Shown one piece after another: positions 26,060-35,351 of a stretch of DNA of 64,000 nt (the first letter of the stretch is position 1; the number at the start of each line of letters is the position of its first letter). This stretch comes from Comamonas kerstersii (lineage in GTDB: Bacteria > Pseudomonadota > Gammaproteobacteria > Burkholderiales > Burkholderiaceae_C), in contig NZ_VZOT01000002.1 of the NCBI RefSeq assembly GCF_008801935.1, positions 1 through 64,000 of the forward strand. The letters are read 5' to 3'. A model generated the notes under the pieces. That model searched no databases. It was not told the DNA's origin and saw only the letters and a program-made list of their open reading frames with translations. The translations under genes and the position numbers were made by a program.

Positions 26060-26068
26060 ATAGCCCGC

Positions 26069-27316
26069 TCAGGCCTCGGAACACACCCTGTCGCGCCCCT
26101 GATGCTTGGCCCGGTACAGCAGGCCATCCACACGCTGCAGCAGCGCCTCCATGGACTCACCATTGCGGCGCTGCGTCACCCCGAAGCTGCAGGTCAGCTG
26201 TAGCTGCAGGCCATCACCTTGCCAGGGCTCACTGCGCACCACCTGTGCCAGGCGCTGCGCCACTTCGCTGGCCTGATCCAGCGTAGTATCGGGCAGGCAG
26301 ATGACAAACTCCTCCCCGCCAAAACGGACCATCCAGTCCTGATCCGCCCGCAGAGCATGCTGCAGACGCTGGGCAATGGCACGCAGCACCGCATCACCCA
26401 CCGCGTGACCATGCCTGTCATTGATGCGCTTGAAGTGGTCGATGTCCGTAAAAATAATGCTGAAGGCCCTGCCTTCGCTCATGCACTGATCCAGCTCCAG
26501 CGGCAGGCGCTGTTCCATGGCTCGGCGGTTGTATGCACCAGTGAGCACATCCACCTGCGACAGTCGCTTGACCTCTTCCACCAGCTCGGAAAGCTCCTGC
26601 GTGCGCTCCTTGACCAGGCCGTCCAGCTGGCTGATATGGCGATCCAGCTCCTCCTGCAGACGGTGAAAGCCTTGCACGACCAGATCGATTTCATCGCAGC
26701 GCTCATGCCGCGCACGCTGAATCTGCAGAGGCTGGCTCACCGCCTCAGGGCGCAGATGGCGCACAAAGTCCGCAATCTGGCGCAGCGGCAGACCCAGGTC
26801 ACGCCGGATCACCCAGGCCACCATGATGCACATCAGTGCCGTAAAAATCAGATAGCCAGGAATCACATGCTTCTGCGATTCCCACAGCAGATTGCGGTAG
26901 AAGTCCGGATCAGCCCAGACCTCGATCGTGCCTAGCACCTGCTCCTTGTCATCTGGTGAGTGAATCACGGCTTCATACGAGGGCGCATCCAGCACGGCTT
27001 TGCTGCGCCCAGCCGTCAATATTTCACCGGTCAGCGCCACCTGAATATGCACCGCCCCTACTGCCTCAATTTCGGTGAGTCGTTGCAGATGGTTGTTCAG
27101 GCGCTCCCGGTCAATATCCCACAGCGCATGGCCAATCGCACGGCTGCTGGTCTCCACAATCAGCGCCATGGTGTTGAAGAACTGTTTTTCCTGAACGGAG
27201 CGCTCCACCCATACCTGCACACCACCAATTCCAATCAGGCACACCATGGCCAAAGCAACAATGCGTTGCAGCATGCGTGTAGAAATGGATCGGAATTCAA
27301 GATGGCGACTTGACAT
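26069..27316 (-). CDS. Membrane diguanylate cyclase with periplasmic sensor region and HAMP
   Basis: This 415-residue protein has TM1 at about residues 16-36, a periplasmic segment with IVETSSRAIGHALWDID (about 52-68), TM2 at about 150-170, a HAMP-like linker, a coiled coil (HISQLDGLVKERTQELSELVEEV), and a C-terminal GGDEF domain with an intact active site RFGGEEFVI. The region before it (RADQDWMV) lacks a clean RxxD product-inhibition site. It lies 18 bases after a periplasmic binding protein in the same operon, so the binding protein may present a ligand to the sensor region. Confidence 0.92.
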   Translation of the reverse strand: MSSRHLEFRSISTRMLQRIVALAMVCLIGIGGVQVWVERSVQEKQFFNTMALIVETSSRAIGHALWDIDRERLNNHLQRLTEIEAVGAVHIQVALTGEILTAGRSKAVLDAPSYEAVIHSPDDKEQVLGTIEVWADPDFYRNLLWESQKHVIPGYLIFTALMCIMVAWVIRRDLGLPLRQIADFVRHLRPEAVSQPLQIQRARHERCDEIDLVVQGFHRLQEELDRHISQLDGLVKERTQELSELVEEVKRLSQVDVLTGAYNRRAMEQRLPLELDQCMSEGRAFSIIFTDIDHFKRINDRHGHAVGDAVLRAIAQRLQHALRADQDWMVRFGGEEFVICLPDTTLDQASEVAQRLAQVVRSEPWQGDGLQLQLTCSFGVTQRRNGESMEALLQRVDGLLYRAKHQGRDRVCSEA

Positions 27317-27334
27317 GGCGGTCAGGATACCCAG

Positions 27335-28486
27335 TCAGTGCAGCAGCCTGTGAATGTCAAAATCATAGCGCTTCAGATGAGGGTTCAGGTATTTACTGAA
27401 CTGTCTGAAGTCCAAACGGACCTTGCTACCCGCTCCCATGCGCTGCTCAAAGCGTTTGCTGCTGCTGGCGTCAAAGAGCATGAACATGGGGCGCTTTTGC
27501 TCCAGACCTTCATCGGCAAAATCAATGCCGTGGTGGTAGTCGAACAGCATGACCATGGCCCATGCTCCAGCCAGAAAATGACCGCCTGCCATGGCGGTCA
27601 ACTCACCCTGGCGCAATTTTTCCAGTGCCTGCGCTGAGGTATTGATGCCGCTGAAAACAGCATCCTGACCTGGCTTACCACCCTGCTCTTGCCAGGCCTG
27701 CATGGCGCCCAGCGCCATCACATCATTACCACTCCACACAATGCGCGCCTGCGGATAGCGCTGAAAAAGCACAGCAGCCTGCTCACGTGCCTTGTCCTGG
27801 CGCCACTCACCGTAGACCTGCTGCATCAGCTTGACGGAATCACCCGCCTCACTCACGGCCCTGAGCATGCCCTGATTGCGGGTGATGGAAACAGGGGTCG
27901 AACGGTCGCCAGCAATGGCCAACATCTGCCACTGGCCTTGCTCATCACGCCACTGTGGATGCTTTTGGGCTGCTTCAATCAAGGCCTTGGCTGTGCGATA
28001 CCCCGCATCTTCGGCATTGGACTCCAGACTGCCAAGCCAGAATGGAAAGCGCCCTCTAGGGAATCCCACCTGCAGGCGTAGATCTTCATGAATTCCGCTG
28101 AACGCCATGAACGCCTGGATGCCGGCCCCCTCCAGCGCCTTGAGCACACTGGGCGCCACACTGTACTCGTTACCAAAGAGCACGTAGTCAGGGCGTTCCT
28201 GCGGCGGCAACTGCGCCAGGGACTGCGCTACCTCCATGGGCTTGAGGCGGTCGCGCTCCACAGTCACCACTTGCAGCTGCATACCCAGACTGTCAGCCGC
28301 CTTACGCATGGCATCACTGGCGGAAGTCCAGAAAATCTCATCGGACATGCCCGGGTTGATGAACACCACAGACTGCGCCTGTGCCATGCCTGCAGTCCAG
28401 AGACATACCGCCGCCGCCCATAGCCGCAGCCCAGCCTGCCAGCAGCGCTGACACACTGCACACCACAGCAACTTGCTTGTTTGCAT
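27335..28486 (-). CDS. Periplasmic sugar-binding-protein-like sensor partner (PBP1 family)
   Basis: This 383-residue exported protein resembles type 1 periplasmic binding proteins of sugar ABC transporters (VVFINPGMSDEIFW after the signal peptide, SDAMRKAADSLGMQLQVVTVERD, later WSGNDVMALGAMQAW). The signal peptide is long (TSKLLWCAVCQRCW...AAVCLWTAGMAQAQ). No ABC permease or ATPase is adjacent; instead a diguanylate cyclase follows. A role as ligand-binding co-sensor is therefore inferred. The ATG at 28486 or an ATGATG at 28504 may be the start; the open frame to 28690 overlaps the alaS terminator and is rejected. Confidence 0.82.
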   Translation of the reverse strand: MQTSKLLWCAVCQRCWQAGLRLWAAAVCLWTAGMAQAQSVVFINPGMSDEIFWTSASDAMRKAADSLGMQLQVVTVERDRLKPMEVAQSLAQLPPQERPDYVLFGNEYSVAPSVLKALEGAGIQAFMAFSGIHEDLRLQVGFPRGRFPFWLGSLESNAEDAGYRTAKALIEAAQKHPQWRDEQGQWQMLAIAGDRSTPVSITRNQGMLRAVSEAGDSVKLMQQVYGEWRQDKAREQAAVLFQRYPQARIVWSGNDVMALGAMQAWQEQGGKPGQDAVFSGINTSAQALEKLRQGELTAMAGGHFLAGAWAMVMLFDYHHGIDFADEGLEQKRPMFMLFDASSSKRFEQRMGAGSKVRLDFRQFSKYLNPHLKRYDFDIHRLLH

Positions 28487-28538
28487 ATGTCTCAATCTCA
28501 TCATCAGGCAGCCAGAAAGCGCCTGCGCTCTTCCCATA

Positions 28539-28574
28539 AAAAAACCAGAAGGCAGAACTGCCTTCTGGTTTTTA
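28539..28574. terminator. Terminator after alaS
   Basis: AAACCAGAAGGCAG and CTGCCTTCTGGTTT form a long hairpin. The A run on its low-coordinate side becomes a U tract for alaS transcripts. Confidence 0.88.
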
Positions 28575-28592
28575 GTGAGGTGAAGTACGCAA

Positions 28593-31217
28593 TCAGATGC
28601 GCTCAGCCACCCAGGCCTGAACCGATGCCAGCGCAGCAGGTACGCCCTCGGCATTGGAGCCACCGGCCATGGCCATATCTGGCTTGCCACCGCCCTTGCC
28701 GCCTACCTGCTGGGCCACAAAGTTCACCAGCTCACCCGCCTTGACCTTGGCAGTCTCAGCTTTGGTCACACCGGCAGCCAGCTGCACCTTGTCGCCGTCG
28801 ACAGCGGCCAGCACGATCACGGCCGCACCCAGTTTGTCCTTGAGCTTGTCCATGGTCTCACGCAGGGTCTTGGCATCCGCGCCATCGAGCTTGGCAGCCA
28901 GCACCTTCACGCCCTTGACATCCGCAGCTTGCGTAGCCAGTTCATCGCCCTGGCTGGAAGCCAGCTTGCCCTTGAGTGCGGAAATTTCCTTTTCCAGCAC
29001 CTTGATCTGATCCAGCGCCGAACCAATGCGGTGGTTCAGTTCTGCCACAGGCGCCTTCAGCGCTGCAGCAGCCTGGTCCACGGTGGACTCCAGCGATTGC
29101 AGATAGGCCAGTGCGTTCTCACCCGTCACCGCTTCCACACGGCGCACACCAGCGGCCACGCCCGACTCGGCCACGATCTTGAACAGACCGATATCGCCGG
29201 TGCGATGCACGTGGGTACCGCCACACAACTCACGGCTGGTACCAATGTCCAGCACACGCACGGTTTCGCCGTACTTCTCGCCGAACAGCATCATGGCGCC
29301 GCTGGCCTTGGCCGATTCGATGTCCATCACGCGTGCATCGGTGGCGGTGTTGGCCAGAATTTCCTGGTTCACACGGCGCTCGATTTCGCGGATTTGCTCT
29401 GCGGTCACGGGTGCGTTGTGCGTAAAGTCAAAGCGGGTGCGGTCAGCATTGACCAGCGAGCCCTTTTGCTGCACGTGCTCACCCAGCACTTCGCGCAATG
29501 CCTTGTGCATCAGGTGGGTAACCGAGTGGTTGCGCATGGTGGCGGCACGCAGCTGGGTGTTGACCTCCGCCTGCACAGCATCGCCCACCTTCAGGCTGCC
29601 GGACTCCAGCACGCCATGGTGACCAAACACATCGGCCTTGATCTTCTGGGTGTCTTCCACCGCAAACACACTGCCTGCGGCGCTGATAACGCCCTGATCG
29701 CCCACCTGGCCGCCGGACTCTGCATAAAAAGGAGTGGTATCCAGCACAACCACGCCGCTTTGACCAGCCTTCAGCTCAGAAACGGGCGTACCTTCTGCGT
29801 AAAGCGCTACGATCTTTGCAGATTCCACCAGCTTTTCGTAGCCGGTGAAGGTGTTGGCCGCGCCGGTGTATTCCAGCGCACGGTCCATCTTGAACTTACC
29901 AGCGGCGCGGGCCATGTTCTTCTGGGCTTCCATCGCGGCGTTAAAGCCTGCTTCGTCCACGGTCACACCGCGCTCGCGGCAGACGTCGTTGGTCAAGTCC
30001 AGGGGGAAGCCGTAGGTGTCGTGCAGCTTGAAGGCCACGTCACCAGCCAGTACCTTGGCGTCACCGGCCAGGGCGCTGTCCAGAATTTCCATGCCATGGG
30101 CCAGGGTCTCGAAGAAACGCTCTTCTTCCACGCGCAGCACTTCGGTGATGCGGGCCTCCTGCTCGCGGATCTTGGGATAGGCATCGCCCATCACGGCGAC
30201 CAGGTCCTTGACCAGCTTGTGGAAGAACGGCGTCTTCTGGCCCAGCTTGTAACCGTGGCGGATGGCTCGGCGCACGATGCGGCGCTGCACATAGCCACGG
30301 CCTTCGTTGGAAGGAATCACACCGTCCGCCACCAGGAAGGCAGTTGCACGGATGTGGTCGGCAATCACGCGCAGCGATGGATGCTCCAGATCGCTGGTGC
30401 CGGTTTCACGGGCAGCGGCCTTGATCAGGTTCTGGAACAGGTCGATCTCGTAGTTGCTGTGCACGTGCTGCAGAATGGCAGCCAGACGCTCCAGACCCAT
30501 GCCGGTGTCCACGCACGGTGCGGGCAGCGGCTTGACGTTGCCCTGCTCGTCCATGTCGAACTGCATGAACACGTTGTTCCAGATTTCGATGAAACGGTCG
30601 CCGTCTTCATCGGGCGAGCCAGGAGGGCCACCGGCAATGTGTTCGCCGTGGTCGTAGAAGATTTCCGAGCAAGGGCCGCAAGGGCCGGTGTCAGCCATCA
30701 TCCAGAAGTTGTCGGACTTGTAACGTCCGCCCTTGTTGTCGCCAATGCGAATCACGCGCTCTGGGGGCAGGCCAATTTCCTTGGTCCAGATGTCATAGGC
30801 CTCATCGTCTTCAGCATACACCGTCGCCAGCAGACGCTCCTTGGGCAGCTTGTAGACCTCGGTCAGCAGCTCCCACGCCCACTTCAGCGACTCACGCTTG
30901 AAGTAGTCGCCGAACGACCAGTTGCCCAGCATTTCAAAGAAAGTGTGGTGGCGCGCGGTGTAGCCCACGTTTTCCAGGTCGTTGTGCTTGCCACCGGCGC
31001 GCAGGCAGGCCTGCACCGAAGTTGCGCGGTTATAGGGGCGCTTGTCGGTACCCAGGAACACGTCCTTGAACTGGACCATGCCCGAGTTGGTGAACATCAA
31101 AGTGGGGTCGTTACCGGGCACCAGAGGGCTGGATTCCACAATGGTGTGGCCCTTGGATGCAAAAAAGTCCAGGAACGTCTTGCGGATGTCCGCAACGGAG
31201 AATTTGGGAGTGCTCAT
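28593..31217 (-). CDS. alaS: Alanyl-tRNA synthetase
   Basis: This cytosolic enzyme charges tRNA(Ala). The 874-residue protein has the class II catalytic core ([30 protein letters not shown] near 15-45), the editing domain with [12 protein letters not shown] (about 560-572) and the [13 protein letters not shown] zinc motif near 660, and a C-terminal C-Ala domain. The length is normal. It begins at ATG 31217 and appears to be transcribed alone. Confidence 0.97.
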   Translation of the reverse strand: MSTPKFSVADIRKTFLDFFASKGHTIVESSPLVPGNDPTLMFTNSGMVQFKDVFLGTDKRPYNRATSVQACLRAGGKHNDLENVGYTARHHTFFEMLGNWSFGDYFKRESLKWAWELLTEVYKLPKERLLATVYAEDDEAYDIWTKEIGLPPERVIRIGDNKGGRYKSDNFWMMADTGPCGPCSEIFYDHGEHIAGGPPGSPDEDGDRFIEIWNNVFMQFDMDEQGNVKPLPAPCVDTGMGLERLAAILQHVHSNYEIDLFQNLIKAAARETGTSDLEHPSLRVIADHIRATAFLVADGVIPSNEGRGYVQRRIVRRAIRHGYKLGQKTPFFHKLVKDLVAVMGDAYPKIREQEARITEVLRVEEERFFETLAHGMEILDSALAGDAKVLAGDVAFKLHDTYGFPLDLTNDVCRERGVTVDEAGFNAAMEAQKNMARAAGKFKMDRALEYTGAANTFTGYEKLVESAKIVALYAEGTPVSELKAGQSGVVVLDTTPFYAESGGQVGDQGVISAAGSVFAVEDTQKIKADVFGHHGVLESGSLKVGDAVQAEVNTQLRAATMRNHSVTHLMHKALREVLGEHVQQKGSLVNADRTRFDFTHNAPVTAEQIREIERRVNQEILANTATDARVMDIESAKASGAMMLFGEKYGETVRVLDIGTSRELCGGTHVHRTGDIGLFKIVAESGVAAGVRRVEAVTGENALAYLQSLESTVDQAAAALKAPVAELNHRIGSALDQIKVLEKEISALKGKLASSQGDELATQAADVKGVKVLAAKLDGADAKTLRETMDKLKDKLGAAVIVLAAVDGDKVQLAAGVTKAETAKVKAGELVNFVAQQVGGKGGGKPDMAMAGGSNAEGVPAALASVQAWVAERI

Positions 31218-31304
31218 GGATAAGTCGTTGTCTTGTGCGCAAACACTGCTGCACGAATTAACTTTTGATTATAGGTTTCATGGATGGCATGGCGCGCAAG
31301 CCAT

Positions 31305-32261
31305 TCAATCGTTCCGATAGTTCAACACGGGCTTGTGCGCCGCTTCATGCCGCGGCAGCGGGCCCAGCGTGCGCCGGGAACGAAACTGGTGCTGCAGCCC
31401 GGTCACGGGATCGCAAAATGCCAGGCTTTGCGCCAGCAACATCAGGGGGCGAGAAAAATCCCCTTCTGGCGCATCATCCACCACAGGGTACAGACCATCG
31501 CCCTTGAGCCCCAGCCCCAGCGCTGCCATGTGTACGCGCAGCTGGTGGCGCTTGCCACTGATGGGCAAAAGCCGGTAGCGCGCCCAGTGCTGGTTGTGCT
31601 CCAGCAGTTCCATCTGTGTAAAGCTGTTGGGCGTGCCTGCGACTTCCTGCATCCGGATGAAATTGTTGCTTTCCACCATGCGGCTTGCGTGCTCACGCGG
31701 AAAGGTGATGGCGGGGTTCCACGGCGCAATCGCTTCATAGGCCTTGTGCACCGTGCGCTCTCGAAACAGGGCCTGATAGGCACCACGGTCCTCTCGACGC
31801 ACGGCAAACAGCACCAGCCCCGCCGTATCACGGTCGATGCGGTGCACGGGCGACAGATCCGGCAGGTCCAGCTGGTTCTTCAGCCGCACCAGCAAGGTGT
31901 TCTGCAAGTACTTGCCGCCCGGTGTGACCGGCAGAAAGTGTGGCTTGTCTGCCACCACAATGTGGGCGTCCTGGTAGAGCACCTCGGCTTCGAATGGAAT
32001 GTGCGGCTCTGCCTCTACCTCACGGTAGTAATAAATACGCAGCCCTTTGAGCAGCGGCGTGTGCGGCTGCACGGGGCGAGCCAGCTCGTCCACCACTTCA
32101 CCGCGTGCCATGCGCTCCAGCCAGCTCTCACGCGATACAGCCGGCAGGCGCTGCACCAGAAAGTCCAGACAAGTCCCATCCCCCACATTGGGGAGCACCA
32201 CGCAGCTGGGCTTGACGCCATCGCGTATGGGCAGCACTTGTGGATCATGGGTGTTATACAT
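31305..32261 (-). CDS. RluA-family pseudouridine synthase
   Basis: This 318-residue enzyme converts uridine to pseudouridine in rRNA or tRNA. The catalytic Asp lies in SPVHRIDRDTAGLVLFA near 145-160. GKRHQLRVHMAALG near 240 is the conserved basic segment. The N-terminal part (CLDFLVQRLP) resembles an S4-like region. The closest known type is RluA/TruC-like, and the RNA target cannot be assigned. The ATG at 32261 follows a GGAAG ribosome site and is preferred to one at 32285. Confidence 0.87.
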   Translation of the reverse strand: MYNTHDPQVLPIRDGVKPSCVVLPNVGDGTCLDFLVQRLPAVSRESWLERMARGEVVDELARPVQPHTPLLKGLRIYYYREVEAEPHIPFEAEVLYQDAHIVVADKPHFLPVTPGGKYLQNTLLVRLKNQLDLPDLSPVHRIDRDTAGLVLFAVRREDRGAYQALFRERTVHKAYEAIAPWNPAITFPREHASRMVESNNFIRMQEVAGTPNSFTQMELLEHNQHWARYRLLPISGKRHQLRVHMAALGLGLKGDGLYPVVDDAPEGDFSRPLMLLAQSLAFCDPVTGLQHQFRSRRTLGPLPRHEAAHKPVLNYRND

Positions 32262-32302
32262 GGTGCTTCCAGCAAAGCAGACCATGCAATCATGGTCAAA
32301 TC

Positions 32303-32339
32303 AGGCTCCAGCGCTTGCTACACAAGCGCTGGCAGCTAT
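32303..32339. repeat. AGCGCTTG palindromic repeat
   Basis: CCAGCGCTTG-CTACA-CAAGCGCTGG followed by CAGCTATATTTTT lies between waaA and the pseudouridine synthase gene. It is almost the same as the copy inside gluQ. Confidence 0.85.
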
Positions 32340-32349
32340 ATTTTTCATA

Positions 32350-33642
32350 CTAACGGTACGGCAACAGCTGCTGTATGGCCTGCGCCGTCGCTCTGGCGGT
32401 ACCACGGTGTGAGGCCGCAAACTCCAGCGCGGCCTGCCGCGCAGCTGCCAGACTGCTGGCATCACGCACCAGCGCAGTTGCCAGCTGCACGCCCTGCTCC
32501 ATATCCAGCACACGAAATGCAGCCCCCACTTCGCAAGCCGTCTGCGATACCTGGGCAAAGTTGAACGTGTGTGGGCCGATCACCATGGGGCAGCCACAGG
32601 CCGCAGCTTCGATCAGATTCTGCCCCCCCAGCGGCTCAAAGCTGCCACCGAGCAAGCCGATGTCTGCCGCAGCGTAGTACAGCGGCATCTCCCCCAAGCT
32701 ATCGCCCAGCCAGACATCCACATCGGTCGGTGGCAGGCCATCGCCCCACTGGCTGCGGCGTGCCACACGCAGCCCGGCTTCCAGAAGCTGTGCATGGACT
32801 TCATCAAACCGTTGCGGGTGGCGCGGCACGATCAGCCACTGGCACTGCCCAGCCACCCCGTGGAATTTGCGACCAGCCCACTGGGCCATCCATTGCGCTT
32901 CTTCCCCTTCGCGCGAGCTGGCCAGCACCACCACGGGCCGCTGGCTCACCGCACGCCAGGCCTTGCCTTGCTCCAGCAAAGCCGCATCAGGCTGCACATC
33001 AAACTTGAGATTGCCCAGCACGGCCTGCACGGGAGCCCCTACGCTGCGCAGGCGCTCGGCATCTTCCTCGGTCTGCGCCCATACGGCACGCAAAGCGCCG
33101 TAGGTGGGTTCAAACAGCGATGACCAGCGCTGCGCACCAGCCTGCGACTTGGCATTGAGACGGGCATTGGCCAGCACCAGAGGCACGCCCATGCGCTGGC
33201 AGCCCTGCACCAGATTGGGCCAGATCTCGGTTTCCATCAGCACACCGATGGCTGGCTGAAACTGCTGCAGAAAGCGGCGCACGGCCTTGCGACTGTCCCA
33301 CGGCTGCCACACCTGTATATCGCCAGGCTGCAGCAGCTTGCGTCCTTCAGCACGGCCCGTAGCCGTTCCATGCGTGAGCAGCAGGCGCATGCCTGGCATG
33401 GCAGCACGCAGCTCATGGATCAGCAATGCCGCAGCACGCGTTTCGCCAAGGGACACAGCATGCACCCAAACCCACTGGCCTGCGGCCTCACGACCCAGAT
33501 CCCTGGGCGTGTAACAGCCAAAGCGCTCAGGTACGGCTTCCGCATACCCTGGCTCTGCCTTGGCTCGCCTGCGCAGCTTGCGCTTGAGCAAGGGTTGCGC
33601 CGCCCACGCCAGCAGGGAATAAGCCGCCAAGCTCAGGTTCAT
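32350..33642 (-). CDS. waaA: 3-deoxy-D-manno-octulosonic acid (Kdo) transferase
   Basis: This enzyme adds Kdo to lipid IVA in lipopolysaccharide synthesis. The 430-residue protein has an N-terminal membrane anchor (MNLSLAAYSLLAWAAQPLL), a GT-B donor fold with VWVHAVSLGETRAA near 58-72, VLMETEIWPNL near 133-143, the DVWLGDSLGEMPLYYAAADIGLLGGSF region, and GGQNLIEAAACGCP near 358. The start at ATG 33642 follows an AGGAG site. It is 22 bases after the phosphomannomutase gene and probably co-transcribed, tying both to surface sugar supply. Confidence 0.94.
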   Translation of the reverse strand: MNLSLAAYSLLAWAAQPLLKRKLRRRAKAEPGYAEAVPERFGCYTPRDLGREAAGQWVWVHAVSLGETRAAALLIHELRAAMPGMRLLLTHGTATGRAEGRKLLQPGDIQVWQPWDSRKAVRRFLQQFQPAIGVLMETEIWPNLVQGCQRMGVPLVLANARLNAKSQAGAQRWSSLFEPTYGALRAVWAQTEEDAERLRSVGAPVQAVLGNLKFDVQPDAALLEQGKAWRAVSQRPVVVLASSREGEEAQWMAQWAGRKFHGVAGQCQWLIVPRHPQRFDEVHAQLLEAGLRVARRSQWGDGLPPTDVDVWLGDSLGEMPLYYAAADIGLLGGSFEPLGGQNLIEAAACGCPMVIGPHTFNFAQVSQTACEVGAAFRVLDMEQGVQLATALVRDASSLAAARQAALEFAASHRGTARATAQAIQQLLPYR

Positions 33643-33664
33643 GCTGCTCCTCTGCGCTGCGCCA

Positions 33665-35053
33665 TCAATGCGCGGCACTGCCGATCTTGGCACCGGGCTT
33701 GACACGCTCGAGCAGCGCCAGCATCTGGGCCTCGATGCGGTTCAAAGCTTCCTGGGTATGGCCTTCAAAGCGCAGCACCAGTACCGGCGTGGTGTTGCTG
33801 GCGCGAATCAGACCAAAGCCGTCTTCCCAGTCCACACGCAGACCATCAATGGTGCTGATCTGGGCAGGCGCAGCAAACACTTCAGGCGCCAGTGCCTGCA
33901 ACTGTGCCGTCAGGGCATGGGGCTCACCTTCGGCGCAGGCTACGTTCAGCTCCGGGGTTGAGAAGCTGGTGGGCAACGCATTGAGCACAGCGCTGGGGTC
34001 CGCTTCCTTGCTCAGAATTTCCAGCAGGCGACAGCCTGCGTAGGTGCCGTCATCAAAGCCGTACCAGCGCTCCTTGAAGAAGATATGACCACTCATCTCG
34101 CCACCCAGGGGAGAGTCCAGCTCCTTCATGCGCGCCTTGACCAGCGAGTGGCCAGTCTTGTACATCTCGGGCACACCGCCTGCTTCGCGAATGGCAGGTG
34201 CCAGGCGTTGCGTGCACTTGACGTCAAACAAAATCGTGCCTCCGGGCACGCGTGAGAGCACATCCTTGGCAAACAGCATCATCTGGCGGTCGGGGTAGAT
34301 GGTCTGGCCGTCCTTGGTCACAATGCCCAGGCGGTCGCCGTCACCGTCAAATGCCAGTCCCAATTCCGCATCAGTTTCCTGCAGGGCCTTGACCACATCG
34401 CGCAGGTTCTCTGGCTTGCTGGGGTCTGGATGGTGGTTGGGGAAATGGCCATCCACCTCAGAGAACAGCTCCAGCACCTCGCAGCCCAGCGCGCGGAAAA
34501 TCGCCGGTGCCGTGGCACCCGCCACACCATTGCCGCAGTCCACCACAATCTTTACAGGGCGCGACAGCTTGACATCACCCACAATGCGTGCGGTGTAGTC
34601 AGCCAGCACACCGGCCTGGCGAATGCTGCCACCTGCCTGCAGCTGCCAGCTTTCCGCTTCCATGGTCTGGCGCAGGGCCTGAATCTCAGGGCCGTAAATG
34701 GCGCGACCTGCCAGTACCATCTTGAAGCCGTTGTAGTCCTTGGGGTTGTGGCTGCCCGTGACCATGATGCCGCTCTTGCACAGCGTGGCGGCCGCAAAGT
34801 ACAGCATGGGGGTGGTGCACATGCCGACATCAATCACTTCAATGCCTACATCCACCAGACCTGCCATCAAGGCCTGGCTCAGCGCTGGCCCGGACAGGCG
34901 CCCGTCACGCCCCACGGCCACGACTTTTTCACCTTCAGCCAGGGCAGCCATGCCAAATGCACGGCCTACGCCGCGGGCGACCTCTTCGGTCAGTGTGGCT
35001 GGAACCACACCACGAATGTCATAGGCCTTAAAGATAGAAGCAGCAATCTGCAC
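33665..35053 (-). CDS. manB: Phosphomannomutase/phosphoglucomutase
   Basis: This 462-residue alpha-D-phosphohexomutase interconverts 6- and 1-phosphates of mannose or glucose for polysaccharide and LPS precursors. The phosphoserine loop is VTGSHNPKDYNG near 97-108, the Mg loop is FDGDGDRLG near 234-242, and the sugar loop GGEMSGH is near 314. The N-terminus SIFKAYDIRG is typical. Start is a GTG at 35053 with GAGG seven bases before it. An AlgC-like dual specificity is likely but not proved. A hairpin with a T-rich tail lies in the leader. Confidence 0.93.
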   Translation of the reverse strand: MQIAASIFKAYDIRGVVPATLTEEVARGVGRAFGMAALAEGEKVVAVGRDGRLSGPALSQALMAGLVDVGIEVIDVGMCTTPMLYFAAATLCKSGIMVTGSHNPKDYNGFKMVLAGRAIYGPEIQALRQTMEAESWQLQAGGSIRQAGVLADYTARIVGDVKLSRPVKIVVDCGNGVAGATAPAIFRALGCEVLELFSEVDGHFPNHHPDPSKPENLRDVVKALQETDAELGLAFDGDGDRLGIVTKDGQTIYPDRQMMLFAKDVLSRVPGGTILFDVKCTQRLAPAIREAGGVPEMYKTGHSLVKARMKELDSPLGGEMSGHIFFKERWYGFDDGTYAGCRLLEILSKEADPSAVLNALPTSFSTPELNVACAEGEPHALTAQLQALAPEVFAAPAQISTIDGLRVDWEDGFGLIRASNTTPVLVLRFEGHTQEALNRIEAQMLALLERVKPGAKIGSAAH

Positions 35054-35079
35054 AGTGAAATCCTCAACGTGGCACAGGC

Positions 35080-35108
35080 CACAAAAACAAAGAGCACCGT
35101 ACGTGCTC
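35080..35108 (-). terminator. Hairpin with T-rich tail in the manB leader
   Basis: On the minus strand GAGCAC-GTACG-GTGCTC is followed by TTTGTTTTTG, about 40 bases before the manB start. It is terminator-like and could attenuate. The rest of the 35054-35351 gap shows no gene. Confidence 0.45.
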
Positions 35109-35351
35109 GGCCGTCATTCTAGAGACTTGGAGCAACCACCCCTACGGAAAGCTCGACTTTCTGCCTGCACTTCCTACACTTTGTTACGAGGTAATCCCTC
35201 ATAGCGCTCCAACCGGGAAGGCTGCACGATGAGGCCGCACTCACAGATCCCCCCCGCAAGACGTCCTGCTGGCCAGGGCCTGCGCACGACCAGGCGCCTT
35301 GCCTCTGCTGCGCTTTGTGTGCGTACATAACGTCCATGGATCAGACGGCCT

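Noticed and set aside
27335-28690. Long N-terminal extension of the periplasmic binding protein
   Set aside because: It would start within alaS and cross the alaS terminator; the signal peptide begins near 28486-28504.
28929-31223. A 764-codon open frame opposite alaS
   Set aside because: It is a shadow of alaS codon usage in a GC-rich genome, with no domain and no ribosome site.
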